A DNA stretch of 64,000 nucleotides, from positions 34,049,364-34,113,363 of the forward strand of contig CM072523.1 in NCBI GenBank assembly GCA_036898135.1, in the 5' to 3' direction. The notes under the pieces were generated by a model. The model searched no databases. It was not told the origin of the DNA and was given only the letters and a program-made list of their open reading frames with translations. The DNA is from Oncomelania hupensis (Eukaryota > Mollusca > Gastropoda > Littorinimorpha > Pomatiopsidae). The position numbers and the translations under genes were made by a program. This document shows, in pieces, positions 37,625 to 49,707 of this stretch. Each line of letters starts with the position of its first letter. Within the stretch, counting starts at the first letter, position 1.

Positions 37625-38526
37625 CTACTTTTTAAAAAAAAGGAATAGTGTGCTGCTGTGCGTGCTCAATGGTGTAAACAATATGGTCAGTGACGTTTTG
37701 TTTGTTTTTGCTGAAGTTGGGTGTAACCCGAAATATTCAGATGGTGTTACTGGTTATCTTTTCTTATAAAGTTACCAAAGTTTTTAGATGATTTATGGAA
37801 ATTTCCGCCTGCCACGCAACATTTTTTTTAATACGTGTTTCTCATTAAAATACACTTCATTGAAATACATAATATAACAAATTTACTGTATCAGTTAAAA
37901 AGAATAATATTATTTAAATAAATAATTGCTTTGGTGCTTGCAATACAAATGTGACGGTTTTTTGAGACCATTATAAACTTGCTTTGCCTTGTGCTGAAGG
38001 GACATCAACGTATCCATAGCGCTTTGAAGTTTTGTCATGGTTTTATTGTTGATATAGATGTGAAATCGTTGTATGTGTGCATTATGTGTTATGTATTACT
38101 TTTTCTCTTTATTACTAATTGTGTCAGTATATTAATCATCATACATGTAAAATAATAAACAATAATACTAACTGCTTCGAAATGCGAATCTCGACTTGAC
38201 TTTGAGCTTGAAGCTGTGCAGATCGAAATAGAATTAGATCTAGAAGCAACAGCGGCTATTTTTATGCACGGATGTTTCACCACAGGCTCTGAAGTCTTTT
38301 CTTTCGTCTTTTTAAACTCGTGGGCCTCCTACATACGTACGTAGTATAGTATGTAATTGAGGCCTACGAAAGACGAGACTTCCCAGCCTGTGGTTTCACG
38401 TAGTCCTGCCAGCATTCGTTCGTAAAACATCGGATAGCTTCTCTCGACTCGGAGAGCTTCGTTCGACTTCGGTAATTGCTTTTTTCGGCGAATGACTGGA
38501 ACTAGGTTGGAAAAAACAAAGTTCGC

Positions 38527-40127
38527 GTCCCGTAACCCGGAAGTCGTAGGGCACTACAGATGATCGTTTAACCAGCATACTCCATCTTTCTCTGTACTCA
38601 GCAGCCCTGTTGGCTTCGCTCAGTGTCAAACCAGTCCATTCTCGAATGTTGTCATCCCACCTCTTTTTCGGTCTCCCTCTTCTTCTACCTCCTTGCACTG
38701 TGGCTTGCAGAATGGTCTTTGCAAGGCCTGGTGATCTGGTGACGTGACCATACCATCGGAGTTTCCGTTTCTTCACCACAGTGAGCAGGTCATCGTGTTG
38801 TCCAATGGCTTGTGTGATGGTCTGTTGGACTTCGTCGTTGGTGATGTGTTGGGTATAGGAAATGCCCAGAAGTCTTCTGTAGCACCTCATCTCCATGCTT
38901 TGTATTCTTCGTTGTAGATCTGCTGTGAGGGTCCATGCTTCGCAAGCATATAGGAAGATGGAGATAACAGGGGAGCGCAGCAGTCTTACTTTGGAATGTA
39001 GACTGATGGTCGTGTCTTTCCAAATGGGCTTCAACCTTGTCAGGGCAGCAGTTGTTTGTGCGATCCTGGAGAGGACTTCCTGTCGGGACAAATTGTCTGA
39101 TACAATGGCTCATAAATATTTGAAGCTATGCACTGTGTTGAGGGATTGGCCTTGGACTTTGATGTCCGTGTTGATGCCATTGGTGTTGTTGGTCATCATT
39201 TTGGCCTTATCTGCACTTATTTCCATTCCATAAGCCCTGGAGGTGGTGGTGTCAAGCCTCTGTACCAGCTGTTCAAGTTCTTGTTCCTCTCCAGCCAATC
39301 CATCAATGTCATCCGCAAAACGAAGATTGGAGATTGCTCTACCCCCTATGCTGACTGTGCCTTCGTGATCTGCAAGAGCATCTGATATGATGCGCTCTAG
39401 GAAGATGTTGAAGAGTGTTGGAGAGAGTAGGCATCCTTGACGCACACCGAATTTTGTTCTGAACCAGTTCTCGATGACGCTGTTATGGAGGACTGCACTG
39501 GTAGCCTTGTCATACAGGCTTTTGATGACTTCAATAATTTGAGGGCTGATGTTGTACACTTTCATTGTTGCCCATAGAGCTGCATGCCAGACTCGGTCAA
39601 ACGCCTTCTTGAAGTCTATGAACACATGATATAGATGTTGTTGGTGCTGTAGGTATTTCTCACAGATTATTATGAGGTTGAAAATCTGTTCAGTGGTACT
39701 TCGCCCTGCCCTGAATTCTGCTTGTTCTTCAGCTATGATTTGTTCAGCTTGGGGTTACAACCTGTTGAGTATTATTTTCAGGAGGACCTTGCTGGGATGG
39801 CTGATGAGGCTGATGGTGCGGTAGTTTTCACACTCCTGAAGGTTTCCTTTTTTGGGAAGAGTGATGACAAGCGACTGGGTCCATGGTGTAGACCACTCCC
39901 CACTCTGCCAGATCTTGTTACAAATGATGGTGAGGGCATCAATAATCGCTTCTCCTCCTGCTTGTAGCAGTTCCGTGGGTATGTTGTCCACTCCCGCTGA
40001 CTTCCCTTTCTTCAGCGATTGCACTGCTGCCTCAACTTCTTCCCGGAGAATTGGGAGGATTTCTTCTTCTCTGTTCTCGGGACATGTGTGCTCTTTGGGT
40101 TCGGGTATTAAATAGAATAGACCCAAC
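38527..40127 (-). pseudogene. RTE-like LINE, reverse transcriptase (5'-truncated, frameshifted)
   Basis: Minus-strand segments in three frames: 40126-39755 (KGKSAGVDNIPTELLQAGG, NYRTISLISHPSKV), 39625-39110 (FIDFKKAFDRVWHAALW, RQGCLLSPTLFNIFLE, RFADDIDGLAGE with the catalytic FADD) and 39091-38530 (YACEAWTLTADL, MEMRCYRRLLGI, GGRRRGRPKKRW). The order is RT fingers, palm and C-terminal region. No apurinic endonuclease remains at the right end, so it is 5' truncated at about 40115. Frames are broken at about 39740 and 39100. Its 3' tail lies at 36673-36692, beyond the inserted element. Confidence 0.85.
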
Positions 40128-40549
40128 GTTTCCCGCCGTGTCGTAAGAGGCGACTAACAGGGGTGATGTTAGCACGGCATCACTGGGCGAAAGTCTTCTA
40201 CACAGAAGTCACCGGCCAGGGCGGAGGAACCTCACGTTACTACAGGTTCAACGACCACGTGCTCAGGGCCAAGGCCAGCCACACTGTATTCGTGGATTTC
40301 GGCTGTGGCCAAGAGCCTGGAGAGGATTGGGCACCGCCAGGTCTTTTTTGCCCAAGACACACTACATGATGAAGCTATCCACTAAGTCCACACCAAATGG
40401 AGACCCATCAGTTCTAGCATGTCCCGAAACAGACAAACAATAATATAAAGTCATCGGACCCAAATAACTATGAAAACTATAAAACCGGTCCGTGACAATC
40501 AACAGTGCACATAATTATCAACCACGGCGATGATGATGATTATCGCGCA
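40128..40549 (+). other. Repeat-like sequence with a short open frame
   Basis: It starts with GTGTCGTAAGAGGCGACTAA, a motif I associate with dispersed molluscan repeats (from general knowledge). A 68-codon open frame (40163-40369: HHWAKVFYTEVTGQGGGTSR ... FVDFGCGQEPGEDWAPPG) might be a gene fragment; no family recognised. Confidence 0.35.
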
Positions 40550-41085
40550 GGGAGAAGTATAAATTTAGTGCTTTAAATTCCCACTGTCGCTGTCTTTCTC
40601 ATTTGCTCTTTCTCATTCCTGCTCTGTTCTATCAATCTGCTATACTATCTTCTTCTTCGCTAGACCAGTCACCTACCTTTTTTCTTGAAAACTCTTCCGG
40701 GACAAGACTCCTTATTTGTGTATGAGGTCTGTTGGATCAGCTTGGGAATATTGGATGCTTTCTGCCGGGTGGTCACTAGGGCTTCCTATGATGTTATTAT
40801 TTAGCAATGTAGGCATTTTATGTGTGTGTTGTTGATAATATATAATGATGTTTGTATTCTATTTTGTTTTTGTAAACGGGGGTTCGATAAATTAGAGTAC
40901 AGCCTCAGCGTCCCCTGCGTGGGATGTCTTTATTGTAAATTGACTGGCTGGTGGAGAGCTTTCAGTTTTACCACTAGGGTTGTTTCAGCAGATCTTTTAT
41001 GAAGATCAGGGGTTGTCCGGTCCTGATTTGGCTCGGAAGAGTCCGCTGGATCTAAAGCAATAATGATGTAATGTAATGTAAAGGG
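40550..41085 (+). repeat. 0.54-kb dispersed repeat, plus orientation
   Basis: Inverted homologue of 45000-45545: shares TCATTCCTNCTCTGTTCTAT, GGGTTCGNTAAATTAGAGTA, TCCTGATTTGGCTCGGAAGA. Ends in CAATAATGATGTAATGTAATG, a short repeat tail like that of a non-LTR retroposon. Fragments of the same end occur at 26084 and, inverted, at 37289 and 37389. Confidence 0.75.
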
Positions 41086-41529
41086 AGAAGTATTTCGTCC
41101 ACAGATAGGTTGGATAAATTGCAGTTGAGAGAATGGATAATGTAGTGGAAGAGAAAGAGGGATACATGAAAGGGTGGACGTATAATTTCACGGAATGCAC
41201 GTGTCTGTAGCGAAGAACATAACCTTTCGAGGGCAAGACAGAGTTTGATATTTAAAAAAACAATAACACGTTTTTGAATACGGGACTATTCAGGCTATGG
41301 CTTCAATGAGGAAAGACCCATTTTGTTTAGGATAGTGTATTTTCTAGACTTCTCTAGAGGAGCTGACAGGGCTGAATATGCAAAGACAGTATTTATTCAG
41401 CAACAGACATAGTGCAACTTTGTTTCAAGATAAAGTTATCTCTGGGATGAACGGCGTTAGTTGTAGAAATAGCCATTTTTGGATGAGCGGTGAAGCTAAA
41501 GAAAATTAACTTAGCTTATTTCATTGGGG
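41086..41529 (+). other. Unassigned, possibly 5' part of the L2-like LINE
   Basis: No gene found. It directly precedes the LINE endonuclease frame and could be its 5' UTR. Confidence 0.3.
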
Positions 41530-41568
41530 AGTTTATAGTCTAGTCTGTGACTGTTGCCTTGTTAGCAT

Positions 41569-42420
41569 GTGGGTTCTTGTGACTGCCTACTCGGACTCTC
41601 AGAAACATGGCTCAACGACGATGTTACCGATGCCGAAGTTTCCATCGATGGTTTCTCCATCCTGAGAAGTGACAGAACACGTACTGAGTCTGGCAAGGAC
41701 GGTGGTGGTGGTGTGTGCCTGTACATAAATAGCAGGTGGTGTACAGAATATACGGTCCATGAAAGAACTTGTACCACTCTGTTGGAACTGCTGTGTGTCT
41801 CGCTACGACCTCACCACCTCCCTCGTGAATTTACCAAGCTGATAGTGTGCGTAACCTACGTCCCCTTCTTCACCCCTTCGGATAAAACCAGAGAAGCTGC
41901 TCGAGTAATCGCTGCATCAGTTTCGGTTCTTCAGTCACAGTACCCTGACGCCCCAGTGCTAGTAATGGGCGACTTCAATGCCTGCACCCTCGATGGAGAC
42001 CTACCAAGCCTGCAGCAGTATGTGACGTGTCACACCCGTGGTGCTAAAACACTTGACCTATGCTACGGTTCAATTCCCCATGCCTTCTCATGCCAGTCCC
42101 TGCCTCCTGTGGGCCGCTCCGATCACAGCAGTGTCCACCTCATTCCCAAGTACAGGCAGCGGTTGAAGAGGGTCAAACCTCGCTACGTCATGTCCAGGCC
42201 TTGGTCAGAGAACTCACTGGAAGCACTGCGCGGATGCTTTGACTGTACAGAATGGTCCTGTCTGTACGCTCCATCAGCTGACATCAACTACAACCTCGAT
42301 GTCATCACAGAATACGTCAAATTCTGTCAGGACTGTGTCATCCCTCCCAAGAAGAAGAAAATTTTCCCAAACACCAAGCCGTGGTTCACGTCACACATCT
42401 ACCACCTTCTGAAAAAAAAA
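41569..42420 (+). pseudogene. LINE apurinic-type endonuclease domain
   Basis: GLSETWLNDDV (catalytic E), GDFNACTLDGD (GDFN motif, catalytic D/N) and VGRSDHSSVHL (SDH motif) are the hallmarks of APE-type LINE endonucleases that nick target DNA. The frame runs into a nine-A run at 42411-42421, where it shifts relative to the RT. Confidence 0.85.
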
Positions 42421-42445
42421 GAGGAAGGCCTTTGCAGAGAAAAAC

Positions 42446-43426
42446 ATGCTCCTAGTGGCTCAGCTGACCCGGGAGGCCAGATCTGCGATCCGGTTCAAGC
42501 AAAACGTGGAGGATGAGTTCAGTAAAATGAACGCTAGAGCTGCTTTCCAACACCTGCGGACGTTGATGGACGACGGTGACTTCTCTCGTTCTGACCAGCT
42601 TCCGGCATCCACTGACCCTTTGACTTTCGCAACTGACCTGAACAACTTCTACAATCGATTTGACAATGCTGACTTCTCTGCAGAGTGCTTTCACCTGATG
42701 TCAGCAGCTCCGGTCGTGGAAGGGTCAGTCACCATCGGCGTCGGCGATGTGAGAACCCAGTTCAGGAAGACGAAGGCAACCAAGGCGGCCGGCCCTGACG
42801 GCATCTCAGCTCGGCTACTCAAGAGCTGCGCTGATTCCCTTGCACCTGCCTTTCAGCCCCTCTTCCAAGCCTCCGTAGACTCTGGCATTGTTCCCACTCT
42901 ATGGAAATCCTCAGTCATCATCCCCGTCCCCAAAAAGCCCAGACCCACTGAACCTAACCATTACCGCCCTGTTGCCCTCACTCCTCTACCCATGAAGTGC
43001 CTCGAGCGCATAATGCTGAGGAACCTGCAGCCTTTCATTGAGCCACACCTGGACCCCCTGCAATTCGCCTACCGTGCAGGTCGGGGGGTGGAAGATGCAG
43101 TGGCGACCATCCTTCACCGGCTGCTGAAGCACCTGGAGACTCCCGGCCATTATGCTAGGTTATTGTTTGCTGACTTCAGTTCGGCCTTCAACACCATGCA
43201 GAGACACGTACTGGTGGAGAAGCTTCAGCAGCTGGAAGTCCCCACAGTCATCGTTCGATGGGTGCTTGACTTCCTCACTGACAGACGGCAGCGGGTGCGG
43301 GTGGCGGGTGGCGGGGAGACTGGGGTCACGCTCTCGCCTGAGTTGACGACAAACACGGGCGCCCCCCAGGGGTGTGTGCTCAGCCCGTTTTTTGTACATT
43401 ACCTACACAAACAGCTGCAAGTGTGA
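42446..43426 (+). pseudogene. LINE reverse transcriptase, N-terminal two thirds
   Basis: Contains TKAAGPDGISARLLKSCADS, NHYRPVALTPLPMKCLER, FADFSSAFNTMQRH (first catalytic D) and NTGAPQGCVLSPFF. The frame is lost just after the LSPFF motif. Confidence 0.85.
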
Positions 43427-43439
43427 GGGCGATAAATGC

Positions 43440-44161
43440 TCTTGCTCCAAGTTCGCCGACGACTCTGCCATCCTCGGCCTGATGTCCGATGCTGAGTCGG
43501 AGACGACATATCAGGCCACTGTCAACAAGTTCGCCGGCTGGTGCTCAGAGCACCACCTGCAGCTCAACGTCATCAAGACCAAAGAGTTAGTCGTGGACCC
43601 GAGAAGAGACGCTCCGCCTGTACAGCCTATCATTATCGGGCAGGAGCAGGTGGAGATAGTTGAGTCCTTCCGCTACCTCGGCCTCATCCTCGACTCCGCA
43701 CTCAACTTCAAGGAGCAAGTCACTTCTGTCCAGAGGAAGTGTCAGCAGAGGCTGTATGTGCTGCGCCGACTGCGGTCTCTCGAACTGGACCCCCAGCTGC
43801 TCCTCAACCTCTATCGTTCCATCTAGAGCCCCTTCTCACATACTGCAGTAGTATATACCACCCCTCCCTCTCTGTCACTGAAAGAAACAAGTTGATCAAA
43901 ATTTCAAACACGGCCTCAAAGATCATTGGCCTCCCCGTCCCCCTCATCTCTGAGATAACAGACAAAGCCCTGCTCCGCAAGGCGCATGCGGTCTCTGCTG
44001 ACAGCTCCCACCCATTGCACGCGGAGTTTGAACTGCCCCCCTCGGGCAGGCGGTATCGCTCCGTCAAATGCAAGAAGGCAAAGTACTCTCGCAGCTTTGT
44101 TCCCATGGCGGTGGGTAGACTGAATGCTGCCTCTGGCTCCAGCTTGCGCATCGGACGTTAA
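43440..44161 (+). pseudogene. LINE reverse transcriptase palm and C-terminal region
   Basis: KFADDSAILGL (catalytic FADD) and LQLNVIKTKELVVD, then FRYLGLILDSALNF; after a further shift near 43826 the other frame reads LLTYCSSIYHPSL and DSSHPLHAEFELPPSGRRYR, typical for L2-like ORF2 C-termini. Stop at about 44161. Confidence 0.85.
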
Positions 44162-44440
44162 CACTGCAGTGTGCGTGTGGGTGTGTATCATTCTCACAAC
44201 ATGTGATATGGTTTTGTGGTCGTAAGTTATGATAGGATGACGATGAGTATGTGGTGGGCATAAATGCAGTGTGCGTGTGGGTGTGTATCATTCTCACAAC
44301 AGGTTTATTTTGTTGATAATTAATTATTTATGATCTTGCCTATGTAATGTGTTTTTTTATACAGTGAGTATCCTGGTGGCAAAACAAATTTTCCTTTTTG
44401 ATGGAATAAAGAATATCTTGACTTGACTTGACTTGACGTC

Positions 44441-44999
44441 ACTTGTGCTAGTAGTCAGTTAGAGTTGAGGATTGATAGTGTTTAGTACATTAGTGCTGTG
44501 TCAATCTCCAACACCGTGACGGGGCAACTCGGCGGTGATTCCTATGCACCATAAGCCGTATTTGGTAGGTAAAACCTACATGTTATTTTGTCGGTGACTC
44601 TGTGTGGGGTGCGCGCATGCTTGCATGAGGTTGCCCTGCGTTGCGGCGTGGCTGTGGTAGTAAGCATGGGTGGCGACGAGTAGAGGTGTGAAATGCATAT
44701 GACAGTCATCCTCCATGCGGTACATTATTCAATATTATCATCACATTTTATTTTCATCTGGTGCTTATAATAATGTGCGATTACTGCATTGATGTTAATG
44801 GGATAGGCATGATGACAATTTTGGTGAAATATATATGTAGTTTGAGCCATCATGAAGGGCAATAGTTAGTTAGTGATGCACAGAGCTAAAAGAGGCAACT
44901 AAGCTTGATGGAGAGATGTAGAGGAATGATGATGATGATAATGATGCAAATGAAGATTATATGAGGAGAAAAGTAAGGACAACATGGAACCTAGACGTA
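44441..44999. other. Unassigned sequence
   Basis: No gene recognised; small GATGATGATAATGATG run near 44930. Confidence 0.4.
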
Positions 45000-45545
45000 G
45001 TTATTCATTGCTTACAGGGTCCAGCATGATGCAAAGAGCCGAATCAGGACCACAAAATCAGGACCACAAAATCAGGACCACAACTTGTTTGAAAGAGGAC
45101 TAACCCCTGATCCGTATAAAAGATCAGCTCAAATAACCCTAGTGGTAACACTGAAGGCACTCCACCAGCCGGTCACTTTACAATAATGGCATCCCACGTG
45201 GGGGGACGCTGAGGCTGTACTCTAATTTAACGAACCCCCGTTTACAAAAACAAAATAGAATATAAACATCATTATAAAATATCAACAACACACGTACATA
45301 TAAAATGCTAAATAATTGTATCATAGGAAACCCTAGTAACCATATGGCAGAAAGCGTCCAATATTACCAAGTTGACCATACAGACCTCATAAACAAATGA
45401 GGAGTTTTGTAAGAGTATTCAAGAAAGAAAGGAAGATGACTGATCTAGCGAAGATTTAATAGTGAATTGATAGAACAGGGTAGGAATGAGAAAGAACAAA
45501 GGAGAAAGCCAGCGACAGTAATCAATTTTTAGAAAGTGTGGATAC
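45000..45545 (-). repeat. 0.54-kb dispersed repeat, minus orientation
   Basis: Reverse-complement partner of 40550-41085; here the CAGGACCACAAAAT end block is triplicated. The two copies flank the L2-like LINE in opposite orientation. Confidence 0.75.
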
Positions 45546-45657
45546 TATTTATACAGAAACGGGACACCGGGGAACCTAGAATTAAAGTAATTTAGTTGTT
45601 GTTTTTCTAATTATGGTATTAGTTTGTATCTTTTAAGAATAAATGTATGTGAATTAC

Positions 45658-45771
45658 CTGTTGCACAGTCAGTTCCCGTGTATCCTGCAGCACATGCACA
45701 GGTGAAAGAGTTAATACCATCAGTACAGCTACCTCCACGTTGACAGGGGTTGGGGTCGCACGCATTGATAT
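45658..45771 (-). CDS. Gene 1: EGF-like exon 1
   Basis: 114 bp, acceptor TTTTTTCCCCCTCAG, donor GTAATT, phases 1-1. Reads [20 protein letters not shown] then CACAAGYTGTDC; a D-I-N-A start with six cysteines suggests a calcium-binding type EGF module. It is the intact counterpart of the broken exon at 8294-8397. Confidence 0.88.
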
Positions 45772-45865
45772 CTGAGGGGGAAAAAAGTATAATTGCATCA
45801 GGCGTGGATGATGACGACAATGATATGATGTAATTTGCTTGATGCTTTAATAAAGAAAACCTCAC

Positions 45866-46008
45866 CAATAGTAAAGTTGACATGTGCTGAACCGTAGCTG
45901 TTGGTCACCTCCAGAGTCAGCAGTGTGTCCAAGAAGCTTCGTAATATGTGATGTGGCAGTCGCACTGTCAACGTTCCATTGTGCTTGCCTGTAGTCAGGT
46001 TGTAATAC
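45866..46008 (-). CDS. Gene 1: exon with C-terminal half of an Ig-like domain
   Basis: 143 bp, acceptor TTATTGACAG, donor GTGAGG. Reads YYNLTTGKHNGTLTVRLPHH and LTLEVTNSYGSAHVNFTIG. Paralogue of 8491-8633. Phase 1 exit gives the D codon that opens the EGF module. Confidence 0.78.
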
Positions 46009-46222
46009 CTGTCAATAAGTCAAATACAGTAATTACCGGGAGGAAACCAAATACATGAAAACTAATAGAATACAATAGTAGGCTACATTGATGACGAACA
46101 CCTTGTGGTTCTGTGTTACAAATAAATCAAACACTGATGCATGCCACTGAATGAACGCTTGTTTGTGTGCCTAGTTGTGTTGTGTGACAAATCACAGAGT
46201 AATTGTATCTTGGTGGAATTAC

Positions 46223-46379
46223 CCTTGACAATCCAAGTGCAGTTTTGGGATCACATCGGCTTTGGAGATCAGGCACTTGTCAATCTTTCTGGTGGACTTG
46301 TGGATAGAAATGTTCATGGCGACATCATCACTAGTTGACAACATGACGGTGAGGTTTTGTTCCAGAAACTGCGGCTCAC
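46223..46379 (-). CDS. Gene 1: extracellular exon
   Basis: 157 bp, acceptor TTTTAAG and donor GTAATT. Reads EPQFLEQNLTVMLSTSDDV then MNISIHKSTRKIDKCLI and HLDC. Its phase 1 start requires an upstream exon like 18401-19114 of gene 2; none is found between here and 64 kb, so the 5' exons of gene 1 should lie further right, beyond the nested retroelements. Confidence 0.78.
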
Positions 46380-48290
<1,911 letters not shown>

Positions 48291-49243
48291 AAACTCTCAA
48301 ACAACTGATTATTTCCCACAATACAACAAATGCAAACCACGCTCACACCAAACTTGTAAATATAAAATATTGCTAGTAATTAAAACGTATTTATTTATAA
48401 ATGTGGTAGATGACCTAATATCTACCAAAATGATAATGTATATGGGAGTTAACCGCAGCCTTTTGTATTTTATAGTTGGCAAGAGTTATGTTTCTTGGAT
48501 ATTCCTCTCGCTCTATAATTTTGGTTCTAGCAACAATAGACGAGTTATTTTTGTATTGTTTATAATATTAAAATATTTGTTATTTTTATAAGAGTAGAAA
48601 TGGTGCGGTAGGTTAATTATAATAATAGCTGTTTTTATGATTGTTTTGTTAACGTTTTGGACACGCTTTAGAGACTTCATTTTCTTTTCTTGATGGCAAT
48701 GGCAACTTAATCTGCAGATTCGTCCCTGCTCACAAAAAAGGTAATTTTTGTGTTGTCTTTTATTGAGACATGCTGTATAATTATTGCATTTTATAGTTGA
48801 AGATACCAAATATGCACAAATAAAAGTTTTGATTGTGTATTTGGCGGTATTTTTGCATAATTTGATGTTGAAAATGTTGATAACAGACCATGTGCTATGC
48901 TTAGAATCTAGAAGGTTCGTCATGTATTGTAACTGATGCCAGATTTTTGGTTGCATTTTTTTTTCTTCTTTGTTTTTGTTAGTTTTTGTTAGCTTTGGGT
49001 TGTTTTGGGGTTTATAATTTAGTCTTAGTGTTGGCTTAATTTGGTTTGGATTATTGTGGTATTTTTGAAGACACAGAAAGTAGGCCTAAAGATAGAAAAC
49101 ACAAGTTATTTTATTATTATATTAGTTTATGGATACATGTTAATATTGTTTATTTTAAAGTAAGAAATCCCAGTGTACCACCCCCTTTCCCCTTCTCGAC
49201 GACATAGAAATAAAAGAATTATCAATACAAGCTGTTGAAATTA
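48291..49243. other. Unassigned sequence left of the nested elements
   Basis: TTG/GTTTT-rich; no gene. The open frames at 48124-48591 and 48513-48956 overlap on opposite strands and have no domain. May belong to a still older LTR element into which element A jumped (see the right flank). Confidence 0.35.
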
Positions 49244-49248
49244 ATAAT

Positions 49249-49659
49249 TAGATGAATCATAACACAGGCGTGTATTTAGCTGAGTTCAAGTTTTATTGAG
49301 TTCTCAGACGAATGATTGAAACAACTGGAATAAAACAAAGAAAACTGATCAGTGTGAGGAAATGAAGAAATGAACAACATACAGATCGAGCAGTTACATA
49401 TTCCAATAATAATAATAAGGATAATAATAATAATGACATACAGATCGAGCAGTTACGTATTCCAATAATGCGCATACATTATAGTCACTTATAAAACATC
49501 AAAGTGGCAATGGTAAACTCACTTTAGCAAGTACAATGCACGCGGGAAAGGTGCGTGATGTGAGAGGCCATTTTGGTAAAGGGAGGTAACTTCCGTTGTG
49601 TTACGAGTTAGAACGGTGACCTCCCCTGTTAGTGTCTCTTAGCAACTGAACATCATGTA
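49249..49659 (-). repeat. 3' LTR of Gypsy element A
   Basis: 411 bp, plus-strand ends TAGATGAATCAT and AACATCATGTA; the partner is 63326-63733, almost identical apart from one AAT unit and a few bases. The 5-bp flanks ATAAT (49244-49248) match 63734-63738. A polypurine-like GGGGGGAGA lies immediately inside on the minus strand (about 49662-49672). Confidence 0.85.
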
Positions 49660-49707
49660 TCTCCCCCCAAGTCTTTGGAGGTTAAGAGAAACGTAAAATC
49701 AAAAGAC

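Larger units (their letters stand above)
36698..38526. mobile_element. 1.83-kb inverted-repeat element inserted in a LINE tail
   Basis: Left (36698-36805) and right (38400-38526) ends are inverted copies: TTTTTTCCAACCTAGTTCCA, GAAGTCGAACGAAGCTCTCC and a TGTTTTACGAA-like end, with a 19-bp insertion in the right arm. Flanks GTCCC on both sides (36693-36697, 38527-38531) may be the target duplication. It splits the LINE's 3' tail: LINE coding lies to the right, the GGATA tail to the left. The interior has no transposase; it holds small repeats only. Confidence 0.7.
41530..44440 (+). mobile_element. L2/CR1-group LINE, nearly full-length ORF2
   Basis: It has endonuclease, reverse transcriptase and C-terminal region in order, then a 3' UTR with a direct duplication (TGCAGTGTGCGTGTGGGTGT at about 44165 and 44268), and ends AATAAAGAATAT plus CTTGA repeats (44413-44437). 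Assignment to L2-like elements rests on the RT and C-terminal sequence style; exact clade not proven. At least three frameshifts make it inactive. Confidence 0.8.

Noticed and set aside
43804..44297. Minus-strand frames over the LINE C-terminus
   Set aside because: Shadows of the plus-strand L2-like coding sequence and of a GTGTG-rich 3' UTR.
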